From NCBI RefSeq assembly GCF_051401765.1, contig NC_135073.1, positions 558,001 through 622,000 on the forward strand: a stretch of DNA of 64,000 nucleotides, given 5' to 3'. Of this stretch, positions 62,133 to 64,000 are shown one piece after another. The notes below the pieces were generated by a model. It searched no databases. It was not told where the DNA came from and was given only the letters and a program-made list of their open reading frames with translations. A program made the translations under genes and the position numbers. Source of the DNA: Calliopsis andreniformis. Taxonomy: Eukaryota > Arthropoda > Insecta > Hymenoptera > Andrenidae. Numbering within the stretch: the first letter of the stretch is position 1; each line of letters opens with the position of its first letter.

Positions 62133-62400
62133 AGGGTCAAGTTGCAGATTAACTAGGTCCTCATCAATTTCAATGATTTTGAAATATGTTGTAAAGAACG
62201 ATATTTTGAACAACATTTTCCTTTGAAATAGTTGGCAGTCGAGTTTACTTTCGGAGATATTTGTAAAAAATTTTTTGCACTATACAATTGAATTCTGTCT
62301 ATACGTGTGCGTTCGTGGCAGAATACGCATCAGTGTGCGACTGTTACTTGTCTATTGTCTGGACTATATCTTTTAGCGAGAGAGTTTTTTTAAATTAAAA
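62133..62400 (+). repeat. Dispersed repeat, copy 2 of 2 in this window
   Basis: Starts ACAGGGTCAAGTTGCAG and matches the repeat at 31817-32060 in ordered blocks (AGTTGGCAGTCG, CGGAGATATTTG, TTGAATTCTGTCTA, CGTGGCAGAATACG). A CAGGG tip points to Tc1/mariner-like origin. No coding. Confidence 0.5.
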
Positions 62401-63137
62401 AAGTTTTGTTAAATCTCGGAACAAGTTGAATCCACTACATTGTTCTTATTTGTGTTTCAGTCGTAGTTTTACACCGTTCTTAATAAAGAATTGGTCATAA
62501 TGTGACCCTAAACTTCAACTAGTCCATATTTGGATTACCTCCTCTCGATATGTCTGTGTTTAAAAAATCATCTCTAGTTCAGAATTATCAACTTATTTCC
62601 ATCCCTTATTTTAGCTGATTTTTCGTAACAGTGTTGCCTAATTAATTTACAAAGTACTGAATAAATGGAATTCTATCACGTAGCATGTAAAAAAACATAC
62701 ACGTTTGTACTAACTAATCGATGCCACCACGGTACCCATTGTTTTATAATACGTACGCACGCAACTGATTGCTGAGGCTAGTCGTAATAGTCGTACGTGT
62801 GTAAAATCGCCAACAGCATGGAATTTCATCGTAGCCAGCGCATGCAGGGCACCAACGGGTTACACGTAAAGAACTGTAAATTGCGAACACGTGTTCGTAT
62901 GCGTAACGTTGATAGAATCTCTGCGTTAAACATAATTGCCCGTTGATTTCAACCAGTAGAGCAAAATATGAATTTCACGCTTCGGATGGATGTTTTTTGG
63001 ATTCTCGTTTCTATCTATCTCGTTTCTATCGTTTCGATCTAGTATATATGTACATATGTGAGGGAATTTTTATCGATTGCAACTGAAATCAATGTTGTCG
63101 AATACGGTTCAAAATTAATTTTAATCTAGAATAGTAC
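62401..63137. other. Intergenic stretch, no gene recognised
   Basis: No recognisable coding or repeat was found. A GC-richer patch at 62720-62950 is rich in CGTACG-type words with no clear role. Confidence 0.35.
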
Positions 63138-63198
63138 CAGAGATGGGAATTGTCTAGATAAAAAACTATTTAAATGACCATTCGATTGAAAGATAATT

Positions 63199-63290
63199 TA
63201 CCTTTATTCGTTATTCGAAGGTTCGAATAATCCAAGTTACCTTTATTCGTTATTCGAAGGTTCAAATAATCCGAGTTACCTTTATTCGAA
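63199..63290 (+). repeat. Tandem repeat, 39-bp unit, about 2.4 copies
   Basis: Copies start TTACCTTTATTCG and repeat every 39 bp. It lies in the subterminal part of the hAT element, where such repeats often serve as transposase binding sites (family knowledge; role inferred). Confidence 0.8.
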
Positions 63291-63839
63291 GCACTTTGAA
63301 TAAATGGATTTCTTGAACGAGACGTTATTCGACGAATAAAGATACGTTTTTTATTGGAAACGCGTTTCATTCGAAGCGTCGAATAAGGTTTTCACCTGTA
63401 TCCTTATCTTTATTCAAAGGTTATTCGGAGGCTTTAAATAACTGTTGGGCAACATTCGAACTGGTGAGGGCCGAAGTGTCGAGTGTCGAATGTCGTTCAG
63501 GACCGCCTGTGGCGAAGACCGAGACCTAAGACTAAACTTCTTATCTACGTACACATTAGGAGTGTTTGGGTACCTGAAATTACGAATACTCGATACTCGG
63601 ATCAGGTAGGGCACTAATCGGATCGAGTCGGGTCAGAGCCTGAAAATAGATTTGAATCTCAAAAAATTTCGGATTTCTTTACAACATAGATATAATGCTT
63701 CCTGATCCTTTTTCTCAGATTTTCCATTTAAACTTCCAGATTCGAAAATGCTATTGTATTACACGATATAATCAGATTATGAAAGTAGCTAAGGAAAAGA
63801 AACAACTCGTGAATTATATCGTGAAAATTATTTTATTTT

Positions 63840-64000
63840 AAATTGCAGTGGAGGAAACATGATTATTCCTCTCATTCTGATAACAATTTTGTTCCTGTTG
63901 CTGTGACAATATTGTCTGCAATCGAAAATAACCTTTCGCTACTTCTTTGTGTAGCTGGAATGGCGAGGTATTTCTTCGCTGTTATTGCTTGTATTGGTAA
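63840..64000 (-). pseudogene. hAT transposase C-terminus, partial
   Basis: From the window edge the minus strand reads AKKYLAIPATQRSSERLFSI, the hAT dimerisation block, which normally has YLAIPATSxxSERxFS. ADNIVTATGTKLLSE follows. A TGA at 63872-63874 ends the frame, but past it the same frame still gives the family's closing CFLHCNL, with a further stop between. The fragment is therefore a decayed C-terminus. It is distinct in sequence from the hAT pseudogene at 52.6-54.3 kb. Confidence 0.85.

Larger units (their letters stand above)
63138..64000 (-). mobile_element. hAT element, 3' end, running off the right edge
   Basis: The tip CAGAGATGGGAATTG at 63138 has the form of a hAT terminal repeat. 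Behind it lie subterminal repeats rich in TTATTCGAA words (63180-63430), then the C-terminal end of a hAT transposase on the minus strand (63840-64000). The other end lies outside the window, so the 8-bp duplication (candidate AATAGTAC, 63130-63137) cannot be checked here. Confidence 0.7.

Noticed and set aside
1..64000. CRISPR arrays, operons, riboswitches or prophage
   Set aside because: No regularly spaced identical repeats with unique spacers and no prokaryotic gene organisation were seen. The sequence is eukaryotic, and all tandem repeats found are minisatellites or transposon parts.

Overview
The window reads as AT-rich insect nuclear DNA, most likely from a hymenopteran and plausibly an ant. 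The reasons are the overall base composition, the absence of operons and dense bacterial-style coding, and a load of transposons whose translated remnants look like those I know from ant genomes (BEL/Pao, piggyBac, hAT, Tc1/mariner and a LINE with an endonuclease). The species call is inference. No host protein-coding gene, tRNA or rRNA could be supported. Almost every recognisable open frame belongs to a decayed mobile element, so this looks like intergenic or long-intron territory.

Layout from left to right. 1-2.7 kb: nothing recognisable. 2.7-4.1 kb: a fold-back element with long inverted arms and a GC-rich minisatellite in its loop. 5.1-5.8 kb: a long-armed MITE. 6.0-12.5 kb: a complete BEL/Pao LTR retrotransposon on the minus strand, with both LTRs, a 5-bp target duplication and a tRNA-Tyr-type primer site; its gag-pol is broken by several stops and frameshifts. 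17.7-21.3 kb: a mariner C-terminus next to a minus-strand LINE with endonuclease and reverse transcriptase, itself interrupted by another repeat. 22.1-22.8 kb: a second, heavily decayed LINE reverse transcriptase on the plus strand. 22.9-25.0 kb: three small inverted-repeat elements.

26.7-30.9 kb: a nest in which a mariner-type element is split by a TTAA-flanked 3.4-kb element carrying a broken piggyBac transposase. 31.5-32.1 kb: a hairpin MITE and a dispersed repeat. 36.2-37.4 kb: a hAT-like non-autonomous element. 38.1-39.0 kb: a piggyBac-like terminus and another MITE. 43.3-44.1 kb: the N-terminal half of a probable Transib/RAG1-like transposase. 47.1-47.3 kb: a short MITE. 48.0-50.1 kb: unexplained GC-rich islands with GT repeats. 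51.4-51.7 kb: a Tc1/mariner transposase fragment. 52.6-54.3 kb: a hAT transposase pseudogene. 57.6-58.8 kb: a TA-flanked mariner-type element with about 300-bp terminal inverted repeats. 63.1-64.0 kb: the 3' end of a second hAT element running off the right edge.

The genes do not form a pathway. What ties the window together is serial transposon insertion and decay, with several elements nested in or abutting others. I found no convincing new biological system. The items most worth a second look are the RAG1-like remnant, the fold-back/minisatellite element, the nested piggyBac with GGAACG-rich ends, and a short terminal motif shared by three separate elements.
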